Notes: generated from the letters alone by a model not told the origin. Counted from the first letter of the stretch, positions 26,973 through 41,371 are shown. The stretch: DNA of 64,000 nt from Deinococcus phoenicis (GCF_000599865.1 NZ_JHAC01000038.1:15001-79000), one strand, 5' to 3'. A program made the numbers and translations.

Positions 26973-26978
26973 TACAGT
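26973..26978 (+). promoter_or_regulatory. Leaderless-type -10 (TACAGT)
   Basis: TACAGT ends 6 nt before ATG 26985 with no Shine-Dalgarno. Confidence 0.55.
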
Positions 26979-26984
26979 CGGGCC

Positions 26985-27401
26985 ATGGACTTTCACGATT
27001 TGACACGTGTCGACCTGGACACGGCCGATCACCTCCTCCGCAGCCTGCGCGGCGTCATGGCGCGCCACGGTGTACTGAACCTCAAGGCCAGGGCCGGAGA
27101 ACAGGGCCATCTGGAACTTCAGCAGGACGGCACGGCTCACCCCTTCGCCCTGCATCTGACGTGGGCACACCCCGGCGACCTCCCACGCTTGCGGCAGGCG
27201 GCGGCACTCCCCGCAGACGTTCCGCAGGAGACGGAGCGGGACGAGGTGACCTTCTACGGGGATTTGCTGATGGCGCTGCTCCGTATGGGCGTGCGGCGGG
27301 TGGAGTTCGGACCGGGGAGCCTTCTGGCCTTCGTGCCCGATGCTCAGGAGTCAGGCGGGATCGCCTTTAGAGGTGAGGGCCTCGTGTTCACGCCCCGGTG
27401 A
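26985..27401 (+). CDS. Hypothetical protein in the decayed island
   Basis: 138 residues, intact, beginning MDFHDLTRVDLDTADHLL. It is mixed alpha/beta with no signal peptide or membrane segment, and I do not recognise a domain. The pattern of a helix, a short strand-rich centre (HLELQQDG, FALHLTWA) and a final beta strand gives no function. It is the only open gene in the degraded region between the dgoD and transposase relics. A leaderless-type promoter directly upstream suggests it is still expressed. Confidence 0.6.
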   Translation: MDFHDLTRVDLDTADHLLRSLRGVMARHGVLNLKARAGEQGHLELQQDGTAHPFALHLTWAHPGDLPRLRQAAALPADVPQETERDEVTFYGDLLMALLRMGVRRVEFGPGSLLAFVPDAQESGGIAFRGEGLVFTPR

Positions 27402-27525
27402 CGAGAGTCGTGGGGCGGGGAAGTCTCCCCTCCCGACCAGAAACGAACCTCCCGCCGCAGGGCCGGGGCAAGTACAAGGTGAAAGACAAACGGCACCGGG
27501 CGCTTTACCCAACGCACGAGACAGC

Positions 27526-27880
27526 AGTATCGGTGGCTTGACTGGCACGCTCTTCGCGGCACACCGCCAATCCCACTGGGTCTGGGTGGCCTGCCTGTAT
27601 CTGAAGGACTTGAATCTCGGCAACCGTCAGCTTGCCCATGAACTCGGGTTGAATGAAGACGACGCTTGAAAGGCAGACGAGGACGGGACACAGCAGCCAA
27701 CGACAAACCGCCTGTTCTCGGCATGATCGCCTGTGGCGGTCAGCTCTTCCTGCGGATGTGCGACAACGTTCAGCAAAGCATCCGCAGTGGGACAGCCATC
27801 AATGCCGACGAGTACAGCAGCTATGCCCGGCTGCCTGAATGAGGCGATCCTCACACGACCATCAACCCTGCTGAGGTGAG
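27526..27880 (+). pseudogene. IS1595 (ISXO2-like) transposase remnant
   Basis: Two fragments of one transposase. The first, 27526-27666, reads GGLTGTLFAAHRQSHW then VWVACLYLKDLNLGNRQLAH and ELGLNEDDA. The second, after a deletion and frame change, reads GRRGRDTAANDKPPVLGM, GGQLFLRMCDNVQQSI and TAINADEYSSYARLPE. The last part is the DDE-type D-E-Y-x-x-Y-x-R-L motif, after which a TGA replaces the expected Trp codon. The stretch carrying the first catalytic Asp (CDEVYVVAGHKG in relatives) is lost. No terminal inverted repeats were found. Confidence 0.7.
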
Positions 27881-27958
27881 GTTGCTCCAGACGCCCTCAG
27901 CGTGGCATCTCTTCGCGATTCCTGCCGCGCTACATCCTGATACGCCACACCCACGTGA

Positions 27959-28937
27959 ATGCGGGTGCGGGACGTACGAGCGACCCACATCAAAGACCTC
28001 ATAGCGGCGCTCTCCCAACGGGAGATGAAGGGTGGGCGTGGCCTGGGCCAGGCTATGGCCCCCCGTACCCAGAGCAAGGTGCTGACGCGTCTGCGAGCGC
28101 TGTTCAAGGAGGCCGTGAGCGACCAGATCATCTACGCCAGCCCCATGGAGGGTGTCCGCCGCCTGAAAGGCCCCGCGCCCGATGTTGTCGGCAAGGCTCT
28201 CGACTTTGATGAGGCGACCCGCTTCCGGGAAATAGGAGAGGAACTACACACGGCAGCCTGTGCCGCCTGTGACCCGCCCTGTTCACGGCGATGAGTGTGG
28301 GCCTGCGCCGGGGAGAAGTCATGGGGCTTGCCTGGGACTGCGTGGACTTTGAACGGGGGGTGCTGCGTAGCCGTCGCCAACTCGTTCAGGGCAAGGGCGG
28401 AGTGAAGTTCGAAAATGCGCTCAAAACGCAGACATCCAAGCGCGACGTGTATATGCCAGAGAACCTGCGAGACAGACTGCTCGCGCACCGTGAACGTCAA
28501 CGTGCGGAGCACGACCTGGTAGGACCAGACTGGGTGGAGACATGCGCAGTGTTTGCCACCGAGCTTGGCACCCGGACCTGCCCCGACAACCTCAATCGTG
28601 CGCTGGTTGCCATGATTGCCTGGTCGAGGCCGGGGAGGGGCAAGGCCGGCCGGGGCCGGTTTGGGAGCAGCGAAGCTTGCCCGATTGCAGGCCCTCGCAG
28701 GCGAGAACGGGGGGCTACCGAATCTCACCCCCCACGACCTACGCCACCCTCGCCCTCCGTAAGCGGGTGCCCGTGGAGGTCGTGAGCAAGCACCTGGGAC
28801 ATACCCGCGTCAGCATCACCCTGGACATTTACCGTCATGTCCTCGACAACGAACAATGTGAACACGTCGTCGATGTGTTCGCCCCAGGCTCGCCACCACT
28901 CCCGGCCCAGGCGGTCACTCCGGCATTGCTGAATTAG
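27959..28937 (+). pseudogene. Tyrosine recombinase (integrase) pseudogene
   Basis: The core-binding part (MRVRDVRATHIKDLIAAL, FKEAVSDQIIYASPMEGVRR) is in one frame. Around 28260 a frameshift moves to PALFTAMSVGLRRGEVMGLAW (first catalytic Arg). At 28733-28748 a second lesion hits box II. The text CAC GAC CT|ACGCC appears to have lost 11 nt between two ACCT repeats, removing the HxxR of HDLRHTYATL. The frame then resumes as YATLALRKRVPVEVVSKHLG and TRVSITLDIYRHVL with the final His and Tyr. The N-terminal arm is also missing. Its 3' end lies 90 bp from the 3' end of tRNA-Ala, the expected place for a tRNA-targeting integrase. Confidence 0.85.
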
Positions 28938-28965
28938 CCCTACTACACACCCATTACACACGAAG

Positions 28966-29005
28966 AGCGCCCAAGGAAGTTCTCCCCCGGGCGCTTCTCG
29001 TTTTT
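28966..29005 (+). terminator. Terminator after the integrase remnant
   Basis: AGCGCCC (28966-28972) pairs with GGGCGCT (28989-28995), followed by tctcgTTTTT. Confidence 0.65.
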
Positions 29006-29026
29006 GCCGTCTACAACGGCATCTTC

Positions 29027-29101
<75 letters not shown>

Positions 29102-29176
29102 TCAGCGGCGTACAAGGTAGCAGAGCGGAGGAGCGGAGGCAAGTGCACGACCTCAGGGGGCTACTCCCCTACCCGC

Positions 29177-29182
29177 TACCAT
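29177..29182 (+). promoter_or_regulatory. Leaderless-type -10 (TACCAT)
   Basis: TACCAT ends 6 nt before ATG 29189; no Shine-Dalgarno. Confidence 0.6.
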
Positions 29183-29188
29183 ACCGGC

Positions 29189-30490
29189 ATGTTCCGTCGC
29201 CGGCCTCCCCTGCCGCCCTTCCCAGCGGGCGCCCTGCTGGTCGGCGGGGCGGCGCGCGACTGGTTCCGGGGTGTGGCTCCAAAAGACTTCGACTGGGCCG
29301 TTCCCGCGCCAGCGGCGGCGGCGTGGGAACTGGCGGCACAGACAGGGGGTTCTGCTTTCCCGCTCGACGAGACACGCGGGTACTGGCGCGTCCACGCCCC
29401 GGACGGCCGACAGCACGACTTCGTGCCGCTACCAGATGACGTAAGGGGTGACCTGTTGCGGCGAGACTTCACGGTGAATGCGCTGGCGCTCACGGCGGGC
29501 AGGCAGATTATCGACCCGGCGGGAGGACAGGCCGACCTGCGCTCACGGCGGCTGAGAATGGTGTCGGAAGCGAATCTGCGGGATGATCCGCTGCGGGCCT
29601 GGCGGGCCGCCCGCTTCGAGGTCACGCTGGGGTTCCGGCTGGACCCGCCGACGGAGGCGGCAGTGCAGCGGGTCGCCGCCGACCTCGCGGCAGGAACGTT
29701 GCCCATGCCCGCACCAGAGCGAATCCGCGACGAGATGCAGGCGCTCCTGATGCACCCAGAGGCGGCGCGCGGGGTGCTGCGGCTGGAGGATCTCGGCCTG
29801 CTGGCCCTGACCCTCCCGGAACTGCGCGAGGGGCGGGGCCTCACGCAGGGCGGTTTCCACCATCTGGACGTGTTCGGGCACGGGGTGGAGGCGCTGCATC
29901 AGCTGCTCACGCGCTTCCCGGAAGCAGACCTGCCGCTGCGCTGGGCGACCCTGCTGCACGACGTGGGCAAGCCCCGCACAGGCGGCACGAACGCGGAGAC
30001 CGGCCACACCACCTTCTACGGACACGACAAGCTGGGGGCGGCCCTCACGCGGGGCAGCCTCACGCGGCTGCGCCTGCCCGCCGCCGAGGTGGACCGCGCT
30101 GCGGCACTGGTCGGCGCACATATGGTTCAGCTGCCCGCCGGGGAGCGGGAAGCGCGGCGCTTCGTGCACCGCCGCCGTGAGCTGCTGCCCGACCTGCTGC
30201 GGCTGATGCTGGCCGACCGCGAGGCCGCGCGGGGACCGCAAGGTACCCTGGCCACCCGCCACGCCTACGCGCTGGGGCTGGAGCGCGTGCTGGCCGCGCT
30301 GGAGAAGCAACCCACGCTCCCGCCCCCACTCATGACGGGCCGGGACGTGATGGCGCTGCTGGACATCCCGCCCGGTCCCGCCGTCGGGGAGGCGCTGCGG
30401 GCCGTCGCGGAGGCACAGGCGCTCGGTGAGGTCCAGACCGTGGCGCAGGCGCGGAGCTTTTTGCTGGGGCAGCGAAAACCCGGCCTGTAA
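29189..30490 (+). CDS. tRNA nucleotidyltransferase / poly(A) polymerase family protein (CCA-adding type, with HD domain)
   Basis: 433 residues. Class II nucleotidyltransferase head: [19 protein letters not shown] (catalytic Asp pair), [13 protein letters not shown] and [28 protein letters not shown] with RNA/nucleotide-binding residues. The C-terminal half has an HD-type motif, [16 protein letters not shown]. It repairs or completes the tRNA 3' CCA. D. radiodurans is reported to split the job between CC- and A-adding enzymes; I cannot say from sequence alone which this is. It sits 87 bp from a tRNA-Ala gene that already encodes CCA. Confidence 0.85.
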   Translation: MFRRRPPLPPFPAGALLVGGAARDWFRGVAPKDFDWAVPAPAAAAWELAAQTGGSAFPLDETRGYWRVHAPDGRQHDFVPLPDDVRGDLLRRDFTVNALALTAGRQIIDPAGGQADLRSRRLRMVSEANLRDDPLRAWRAARFEVTLGFRLDPPTEAAVQRVAADLAAGTLPMPAPERIRDEMQALLMHPEAARGVLRLEDLGLLALTLPELREGRGLTQGGFHHLDVFGHGVEALHQLLTRFPEADLPLRWATLLHDVGKPRTGGTNAETGHTTFYGHDKLGAALTRGSLTRLRLPAAEVDRAAALVGAHMVQLPAGEREARRFVHRRRELLPDLLRLMLADREAARGPQGTLATRHAYALGLERVLAALEKQPTLPPPLMTGRDVMALLDIPPGPAVGEALRAVAEAQALGEVQTVAQARSFLLGQRKPGL

Positions 30491-30512
30491 GCGTTCCGTG
30501 AAGCGCTTCCGC

Positions 30513-30518
30513 TATCCT
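30513..30518 (+). promoter_or_regulatory. Leaderless-type -10 (TATCCT)
   Basis: TATCCT ends 8 nt before ATG 30527. Confidence 0.5.
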
Positions 30519-30526
30519 TGCCGCGC

Positions 30527-31972
<1,446 letters not shown>

Positions 31973-32103
31973 GGAAAGGGGCAAAACGCTTTCCACACGC
32001 TCTTTTCTCCAGGTTACGTCCATCCTCGGCTGCTCGTCTCTTCTTTTTCTCTGTGTCAGCAGACGCCCAATCCCCGCCTTCCCCCTCCACCTTCCAGACA
32101 GAC

Positions 32104-32140
<37 letters not shown>

Positions 32141-32232
32141 GGAGCGAAGGATGGCGTCAAAGCCGGAACCGTTCTAGATCGAGTCCATCCATAAACGTCA
32201 GGGACGACTCTTGCCGAGCGCAGCGAAAAGCT

Positions 32233-32257
32233 CCCCTGCCCCCGCCGGGGGTAGGGG
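32233..32257 (-). terminator. hom terminator; rest of 31973-32284 gap
   Basis: CCCCTGCCCCC (32233-32243) pairs with GGGGGTAGGGG (32247-32257); on the minus strand it is followed by agcTTTTcg, 28 nt after the hom stop. The rest of this 312-bp gap has one small hairpin (TCGGGCC 32111-32117 with GGCCCGA 32122-32128) and no ORF or promoter I can support. Confidence 0.6.
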
Positions 32258-32284
32258 CTGGGGGTGGGGGCCACGCCTTCGACC

Positions 32285-33247
32285 TCAGTGCAACGGCACG
32301 TGCCCCGGAAACCCGATCAGCCAGTCCAGCAGGTCCCCCACCATCGCGGACGCCGTGACCATACCGCCCGCACCGCCCCCCGCGAAGATCAGCGACCCGC
32401 ATTCCTCGCCTTCAAACACCAGGGCGTTGCGGCTGGCCCCCTCGTTACACAGCGGATGCGTGGCCGGGAGGCGCTGCGGCGAGACGGTGGCGCGCCAGCC
32501 CTCGCCCTCGCAGCACAGGTCGGCCACCAGCTTGATGCGTTCGCCCGCCGCGCGCGCGGCAGCCACATCGTCCAGCGTCACGGCCTCGATGCCCTGCACC
32601 TGCACGGCGGAATAGGGGAAATCCCCGTTGGCGCAGAAGCGGGCCAGCACGGTGAGCTTGTGCGCGGTGTCGAAGCCGCCGACGTCCAGGGTGGGCGGGT
32701 CCTCGGCGTAGCCCAGGGCCTGCGCTTCCGAGAGCGCCTGCGTGTAGGTCTTGCCGCCCTCCATCTGGGTGAGGATGTAGTTGCAGGTCCCGTTCAGCAC
32801 GGCCTGGAGCCGGGTAAAGGTGCTGGCGCGCAGCACGGTGCTCATCGGGCCGATGACGGGGGTGCCCGCCATCACGCTGGCCTCGTAATAGAGGCGACCG
32901 GCGAGGGCATGGTCGCGCAGGTCGTCCCAGCGCTCGGCCAGCAGCGCCTTATTCGCGGTAATCACGGGCCGCCCGCTGCGGAGGTAGGGCAGCAGCAGGG
33001 CCAGCGGCTGCTCGATGCCGCCCAGCGCCTCGATCACCACGCTGCTTTCCTGGAGAAAGGCGGGGTCGGTGGTCAGCGGCGTGCCGGGCGGAACGTCGCG
33101 CGCCTTGCCTGCATCGCGCACCAGCACGCCCGTCACCTCAACCTGCACGCCGAGGTTGTCGAAAATATCCCTGCGCCGCTGGAGCAGGTGCAGGATGTTC
33201 TGACCCACCGTGCCGCACCCCAGGAGGCCCACCGTGACGGTTCTCAT
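32285..33247 (-). CDS. hom: Homoserine dehydrogenase (short form, no ACT domain)
   Basis: 320 residues. NAD(P)-binding [19 protein letters not shown] at the N-terminus, [20 protein letters not shown], then [11 protein letters not shown] with the catalytic Lys, and the substrate region [15 protein letters not shown] with [19 protein letters not shown]. It reduces aspartate semialdehyde to homoserine on the way to threonine, isoleucine and methionine. Most bacterial enzymes are about 430 residues with a C-terminal ACT domain; here the protein stops after the catalytic part, so threonine feedback through an ACT domain is not expected. ATG 33247 sits 7 nt after a TACAGT hexamer. Confidence 0.9.
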   Translation of the reverse strand: MRTVTVGLLGCGTVGQNILHLLQRRRDIFDNLGVQVEVTGVLVRDAGKARDVPPGTPLTTDPAFLQESSVVIEALGGIEQPLALLLPYLRSGRPVITANKALLAERWDDLRDHALAGRLYYEASVMAGTPVIGPMSTVLRASTFTRLQAVLNGTCNYILTQMEGGKTYTQALSEAQALGYAEDPPTLDVGGFDTAHKLTVLARFCANGDFPYSAVQVQGIEAVTLDDVAAARAAGERIKLVADLCCEGEGWRATVSPQRLPATHPLCNEGASRNALVFEGEECGSLIFAGGGAGGMVTASAMVGDLLDWLIGFPGHVPLH

Positions 33248-33254
33248 GCGGGTG

Positions 33255-33260
33255 ACTGTA
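33255..33260 (-). promoter_or_regulatory. Leaderless-type -10 of hom (TACAGT)
   Basis: TACAGT on the minus strand ends 7 nt before ATG 33247. Confidence 0.6.
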
Positions 33261-33290
33261 GCGCCCGCGTCCGGCATTCCGCGCCCACCG

Positions 33291-33324
<34 letters not shown>

Positions 33325-33330
33325 GGGCGG

Positions 33331-33336
33331 TAGACT
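33331..33336 (+). promoter_or_regulatory. Leaderless-type -10 of the prfA leader ORF (TAGACT)
   Basis: TAGACT ends 6 nt before ATG 33343, the first codon of the 26-residue leader ORF. Confidence 0.6.
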
Positions 33337-33342
33337 GAGTCC

Positions 33343-33419
33343 ATGATGCCTGTGTCAAGTATCCCCGCCCAGACTGGTTTGCGACCGCCCGGGTCGTGTC
33401 CGCCCGGGGAGGTCCGGGC

Positions 33420-33423
<4 letters not shown>
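33343..33423 (+). CDS. 26-residue leader ORF upstream of and coupled to prfA
   Basis: ATG ATG start, then [20 protein letters not shown] and EVRA, stop TGA at 33421-33423. The stop overlaps the TTG start of prfA as TTGA, and GGGGAGG (33407-33412 region) lies 7-8 nt before that TTG inside the leader. A TAGACT hexamer 6 nt before the ATG would give a leaderless mRNA. Thus prfA is probably reached by ribosomes that have just translated this peptide. Pro/Gly-rich, no known function. It could also be only an untranslated 5' leader. Confidence 0.5.
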
Positions 33424-34518
<1,095 letters not shown>

Positions 34519-34532
<14 letters not shown>

Positions 34533-35022
34533 CCTGCTGGTGGCGGCGGGCGTGCTGCGGGACCGTTTCGGGCGGGTACTGCTGGTCGGCAACGACTGGC
34601 AGGGCCTCGGGCGGGTGCGCCACACGTTGCCCGGCGGCGTGGTCGAACCCGGCGAGACGCTGCTCGAAGCCCTCTACCGCGAGATTGCGGAGGAGACGGG
34701 CCTCAAGCTCACCGGCATCAAGCACATGGCCTACACGGTGCATATCGAGGACGAGCGCCGGGGCGAACGCGCCATCGCCGTGGCCTTCGAGGCCACCTGG
34801 GAGGGCCTGCTGAACCCCGCCGACCCCGACGGCTTCATCGTGGAGGCCCGCTTCTGCACCCCCGACGAGGCGGTCGAGCTGCTGGAGTCGCCGCCCATGC
34901 GCGAGCCGCTGCACGACTACCTGCGGACCAACGAGCCGGGCCGCTTCTACGCCTTCAAGGGCTGGGACGGACGCGGCGGGTTGCGGGTGCCGCCGCTCAA
35001 AGCCGAGCCGTCGGCGCGGTAG
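34519..35022 (+). CDS. Nudix hydrolase
   Basis: 167 residues. The Nudix box [23 protein letters not shown] (residues about 36-59) is complete (GX5EX7REUXEEXGU). The flanking fold reads [18 protein letters not shown] and [20 protein letters not shown]. It hydrolyses a nucleoside diphosphate linked to another moiety. Deinococcus has an expanded Nudix set and the substrate cannot be named. ATG 34519 lies inside the 3' end of prfA (14-bp overlap), so the pair is co-translated; an earlier in-frame start at 34468 seems unlikely. Confidence 0.88.
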
Positions 35023-35042
35023 GTGGGCGACAGATTCAGAGC

Positions 35043-35077
35043 CAGGGGCCTCCAGCGGTGGGGGCCTCTGTTCCTTT
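35043..35077 (+). terminator. Terminator after the Nudix gene
   Basis: CAGGGGCC (35043-35050) pairs with GGCCTCTG (35063-35070, one G-U), followed by ttccttt. Confidence 0.6.
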
Positions 35078-35162
35078 GACCGTGTTCTGCCCGGGTCCGA
35101 AGTAGACTGCGCGCCAGTCAAACCGCAGCAGTCAACCCCGCAGAAAGAATCGAGGTGTGCCC

Positions 35163-38168
<3,006 letters not shown>

Positions 38169-38204
38169 CCCTAAAATCCCCGACTCCCGAAAGCCGAGGT
38201 AAAG

Positions 38205-38720
38205 ATGGCCCGCTCCCTGAACTATGTCCCGCCCGTCCCCACCCCGCAGGAGGAGCTGACCGCCGCCAGTCTGGAAAACGCCGAGGCGCTGCTGGAGGGC
38301 CTGAGGCTGCTGCGCGCCCTGCACGAACACGGCGTGCTGGACATGCTGAACAGGGTGGTGCGCGGCGGCAGCGGGCTGACCGGCCAGACCCTGCATACAC
38401 TGGAGGGGGTGGGCGGCACCGTCCTCATTCGCAACCTGCTGGAGGTGGGGCGCACCCTCACCGAACTCGACCCGCAGAGCGTGGGCACCCTGGGCCGCGC
38501 CCTGAACGCGGGCGTGAACGAGGGGGCCAGGCGGGTGGCCCAGGGCGAGCGGGTGGGCCTGCCCGAACTGCTGGGCTTGCTGCGCGACCCGGATATTCAG
38601 GTGGCGCTGACCGCCCTCTTTGGCACTCTCAAGGGCTTCGGGCACGCCCTCCGCACCGCCGACGCGCAACGGCAGGAGCCGACCGAGGAGCGCCGCACCA
38701 GCGGAGAACGCCCCCTGTGA
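38205..38720 (+). CDS. DUF1641 domain protein, formate dehydrogenase partner
   Basis: 171 residues, mostly helical, no signal peptide. The central region (LLRALHEHGVLDMLNRVV, then TLEGVGGTVLIRNLLEVGRTL and LLGLLRDPDIQVAL) matches DUF1641, a small family that stands beside formate dehydrogenase alpha genes (YjgD and YrhD in Bacillus). A role in assembly or electron transfer to quinone or NAD has been suggested for the family, but not proven. It starts 36 bp after the alpha subunit and its stop overlaps the fdhD GTG. Confidence 0.8.
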   Translation: MARSLNYVPPVPTPQEELTAASLENAEALLEGLRLLRALHEHGVLDMLNRVVRGGSGLTGQTLHTLEGVGGTVLIRNLLEVGRTLTELDPQSVGTLGRALNAGVNEGARRVAQGERVGLPELLGLLRDPDIQVALTALFGTLKGFGHALRTADAQRQEPTEERRTSGERPL

Positions 38721-39517
38721 CCCGGCCGGAAGCGGTCACGGCGGCCCGCGTGCTGACCTACCACGCGGGCCGCCTGACCGGGCGCGAGGACGCGGTGGCC
38801 GTCGAGGAGCCGCTGGAGCTGCGCGTGCAGGACGGCGACGGGAGCGTCACGCTGGCCGTCACCATGCGCACGCCCGGCCACGACCGCGAGCTGGTCCTGG
38901 GCTGGCTGCACGCCGAGGGGCTGCTGGAGGCCGTTACGCGGCTCTCCGTCCTCCGGGACACGCCGAATGTGGTGCTGATCCGTGGGGATCCCGAACGGCT
39001 CCGGGCGGGGGCGCGCTCCGGGGTCACGTCGGCGGCCTGCGGGGTGTGCGGGTCAGGCAGCGTGGAGCGCCTCAGCGTGTGGGCTGCGCCGCCAGTCTGG
39101 ACCGCAGAACCCCTCGCGCCCGAGGTGCTGCTCGGCCTGCCGGGGCGGCTGCGGGCGGCCCAGCCCGGCTTCGCGGCCACCGGGGGACTCCACGCGGCGG
39201 GCCTGTTCACGCCTGCGGGCGACCGGCTCGCCGCCTTCGAGGACGTGGGCCGCCACAACGCCGTGGACAAGCTGGTGGGCTGGGCGTTGGAGCGCGGCCA
39301 ACTGCCGCTGACGGACCGCGTGCTGGTCACCAGCAGCCGCGCGGGCTTCGAGATCGTGCAGAAGGCCGCCCTGGCCGGGATTCCGGTGGTGCTGACGGTC
39401 GGTGCCCCCAGCAGTCTGGCAGTGGAAACGGCGACCGCCCTGAACCTCACCCTGATCGGCTTTGCGCGGGCGGACCACTTCAACGTGTACGCGGGAGCCG
39501 AACGCCTCCAGCCCTGA
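38717..39517 (+). CDS. fdhD: Formate dehydrogenase accessory sulfurtransferase
   Basis: 266 residues. FdhD passes sulfur from IscS to the molybdenum cofactor of formate dehydrogenase. Motifs are TPGHDRELVLGWLHAEGLL and the catalytic CGxC-type pair in TSAACGVCGSGS. Later come GGLHAAGLFTPAGDRLAAFEDVGRHNAVDKLVGWAL, divided over residues about 155-190, and SSRAGFEIVQKAA. The GTG start overlaps the DUF1641 stop (GTGA), so the enzyme, its partner and its maturase are one operon. Confidence 0.93.
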   Translation: MTRPEAVTAARVLTYHAGRLTGREDAVAVEEPLELRVQDGDGSVTLAVTMRTPGHDRELVLGWLHAEGLLEAVTRLSVLRDTPNVVLIRGDPERLRAGARSGVTSAACGVCGSGSVERLSVWAAPPVWTAEPLAPEVLLGLPGRLRAAQPGFAATGGLHAAGLFTPAGDRLAAFEDVGRHNAVDKLVGWALERGQLPLTDRVLVTSSRAGFEIVQKAALAGIPVVLTVGAPSSLAVETATALNLTLIGFARADHFNVYAGAERLQP

Positions 39518-39542
39518 GCCGGCCTGAGGCCGAACCCGGCTC

Positions 39543-39614
39543 ATACCGACTTGCTCTGATTCCAGAACATCTGGACAAACCACCTGATGTTCTTCCATCG
39601 CCGCAAGTTGGTAT
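39543..39614. repeat. 72-bp nested palindromic element (MITE/SNR-like)
   Basis: Outer arms ATACCGACTTGC (39543-39554) and GCAAGTTGGTAT (39603-39614) match at 11 of 12 positions. Inner arms AGAACATC (39564-39571) and GATGTTCT (39586-39593) match perfectly. It can fold into one long interrupted hairpin. It lies 25 bp after fdhD and could terminate that operon, but looks like a small dispersed repeat. Confidence 0.7.
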
Positions 39615-39637
39615 TTTCTTATTCTCGCTGTCTTGGG

Positions 39638-39749
39638 CAGAACGGACTGTCGGTCAGAACGGACTCGCTTGAGCAAGCCTGCCCTCCCCTTGAGGACACC
39701 TGCCCGCTCCGCTCGCCCCTCGTCTTCGACTCACCTTAAGTTCGTATCA
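39638..39749. repeat. Degraded repeat tail after the palindromic element
   Basis: CAGAACGGACT occurs twice (39638-39648 and 39655-39665, 17-bp period), followed by the palindrome GCTTGAGCAAGC (39668-39679). AAGTTCGTAT (39739-39748) resembles the AAGTTGGTAT end of the neighbouring element. No gene lies in the 229-bp gap 39518-39746. Confidence 0.45.
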
Positions 39750-40412
39750 GAGGGTCTGCACCAGGATGGGTGTGGTGGTCGGCTGGGGACTGCCGCCCGG
39801 CGGCTCGACGCTCACGGCGATGGTCGCGCCCGGCGGCAGCCCGGCCAGCAGGAACCCCTGTCCCTCGAACACGCCCAGCGACACGGGCACGCCGGCCTGC
39901 ACCTGCCACATCTGATAGGCCCGTCCCGTGCTGGCCGGCTGACTGAGGTGCAGGTAGGCGCGGCCATCGGGCATCCGGACGAGTTGACCCAGGGTGTTAC
40001 CGTTCGCGGTCACGGCCTGCGTGGCGGCTCCCGGAATCTGCACGTAGCGCTGAAGGGGATCGGCGGGAGGCCGCACGACGAACGCCAGAGCCAGCGCGGC
40101 AGCCAGACTGAGTGCGGCCAGCGGCAGCCAGGAGGTGGAGCGGGCGGGCACCGCAGCGCGGGGCGACGGGGCAGCAGCCGGCGTTCCGGCCTCCCGCTCG
40201 CTTGCCAGGCGGGCCAGCAGGCGGTCCTCGGCCCCGGCGGGCGGGTCCACCTCGGGGAGGGCGTCGGTCAGGGCCAGCAGCACCTCGCGCTCGGCGCGGA
40301 GTGTGGCACGCAGTTCGGGGCTTGTCTCCAGGGCGGCTTGCACGCGGGCCTCCTCGGCCGGGGGCAGGATGCCCAGGGCGTAGGCAATCAGTTGGTCACG
40401 GTCCACGGTCAC
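39747..40412 (-). CDS. RskA-type anti-sigma factor
   Basis: 221 residues. The N-terminal cytoplasmic anti-sigma part (MTVDRDQLIAYALGILPPAEEARV) is followed by a linker, one transmembrane helix (LPLAALSLAAALALAFVV, about residues 95-112), and an extracytoplasmic RskA domain (DGRAYLHLSQPASTGRAYQMW, PGATIAVSVEPPGGSPQPT). It should bind and hold the ECF sigma factor at the membrane. The sigma gene is directly upstream with an ATGA overlap, the normal pairing. Confidence 0.87.
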   Translation of the reverse strand: MTVDRDQLIAYALGILPPAEEARVQAALETSPELRATLRAEREVLLALTDALPEVDPPAGAEDRLLARLASEREAGTPAAAPSPRAAVPARSTSWLPLAALSLAAALALAFVVRPPADPLQRYVQIPGAATQAVTANGNTLGQLVRMPDGRAYLHLSQPASTGRAYQMWQVQAGVPVSLGVFEGQGFLLAGLPPGATIAVSVEPPGGSPQPTTTPILVQTL

Positions 40413-40993
40413 GCGCGCTCACCTCCTTCCAGAGCGTCCGGCCCCCGCGCACTGCCCTCGCGGGCCAGCACGCCGCGCATGCGTTCCAGGGCCGCCCGCA
40501 AACGGGACTTCACAGTGCCGATCGGCAAGCCGGTCAGGGTCGCCAGCTCCGAGTGAGAGTAGCCGCGGTAATACGCCAGTTCAACCAGCTGGCGCTGCGG
40601 GGCGTCCAGTCCCTCCACGGCGCGGCTTGCCAGGATACGGTCGGTGGGGTCGGCAGACGGTACAGGTGCGTCCCAGTCCTCCAGTTCCAGTGCCGTCTCG
40701 GGACGGTCGCGCAGCTCCTGGAGGAAGCGGTGGTGGGCAATGCTCACCAGCCAGGTCTTGACACTCGCCCGCGTGGGGTCAAAGCGGGCGGCGTGCCGCC
40801 AGGCGTTCATAAAGGCGTCCTGCACGCAGGCCTCGACATCGTCGCGCTGCCGCAGCATCCGGTAGCCCAGGGCATACAGCAGCCGGGCGTAGCGGCGATG
40901 CAGCTCGCGCAGCGCGTCCTCGTGTCCCCCTGCCATGGCCTGAATGAGGGCGTCATCGGTCGGCTCGTGGGCGGGTGGCGGCTCGGCAGTCAT
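40409..40993 (-). CDS. ECF sigma factor (SigK/RpoE type)
   Basis: 194 residues. Region 2 (LHRRYARLLYALGYRMLRQRDDVEACVQDAFMNAWRHAARFDP, read over residues 30-75) contains the core-binding and -10 recognition helices. Region 4 (QRQLVELAYYRGYSHSELATLTGLPIGTVKSRLRAALERMR) is a typical sigma-70 r4 helix-turn-helix. It redirects RNA polymerase under envelope or other stress. Its stop overlaps the anti-sigma gene start. TAGGCT lies 11 nt before the ATG as a possible -10. Confidence 0.9.
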   Translation of the reverse strand: MTAEPPPAHEPTDDALIQAMAGGHEDALRELHRRYARLLYALGYRMLRQRDDVEACVQDAFMNAWRHAARFDPTRASVKTWLVSIAHHRFLQELRDRPETALELEDWDAPVPSADPTDRILASRAVEGLDAPQRQLVELAYYRGYSHSELATLTGLPIGTVKSRLRAALERMRGVLAREGSARGPDALEGGERA

Positions 40994-41089
40994 GAGATGG
41001 GTGCAGCCTAACAGCTCGGTCGGGGGCCGCCATGTGCCGCGCCCTGCCAGGGCCTTAACGAGAAGCAGGCCCTTGGCGGAAAGCTCAGG

Positions 41090-41371
41090 TCAGGCGCGGG
41101 GCGTGTTCTCGGGCACAGCCGGGGTGGCAACGACCTGGGCAGCGGGAACGGGAGCGGCCGTGAGGGTGGGCACGGGTGCAGGCACGCCGTCGGCGGGAGC
41201 CGGGGTGTCCAGGCCGCGCCGCAGCTCGTCCGTCACGGCACCCGTGCTGCGGCGAAACTCGCGCAGGCCCTGTCCGAGGCTCTTGCCGAGTTCCGGCAGT
41301 TTGCGCGGCCCGAACACGACCAGCGCGACAAGCAGGATAATGATGAGTTCCGGGGCACCGATGTTGGGCAT
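41090..41371 (-). CDS. tatA: Sec-independent protein translocase TatA
   Basis: 93 residues from ATG 41371, which has AGGAGG 7-8 nt upstream. The short N-terminal membrane helix (PELIIILLVALVVFGP), the hinge FGPRKLPELGKSLGQGLREFRR and the amphipathic helix are diagnostic. A Pro/Ala-rich tail follows. It forms the protein-conducting part of the twin-arginine pathway, needed for folded cofactor enzymes. TatB/TatC genes are not in the window. The longer open frame upstream is ignored because it lacks a ribosome site. Confidence 0.9.
   Translation of the reverse strand: MPNIGAPELIIILLVALVVFGPRKLPELGKSLGQGLREFRRSTGAVTDELRRGLDTPAPADGVPAPVPTLTAAPVPAAQVVATPAVPENTPRA

Noticed and set aside
28291..28785. 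Second independent integrase gene
   Set aside because: It is the frameshifted middle of the same pseudogene.
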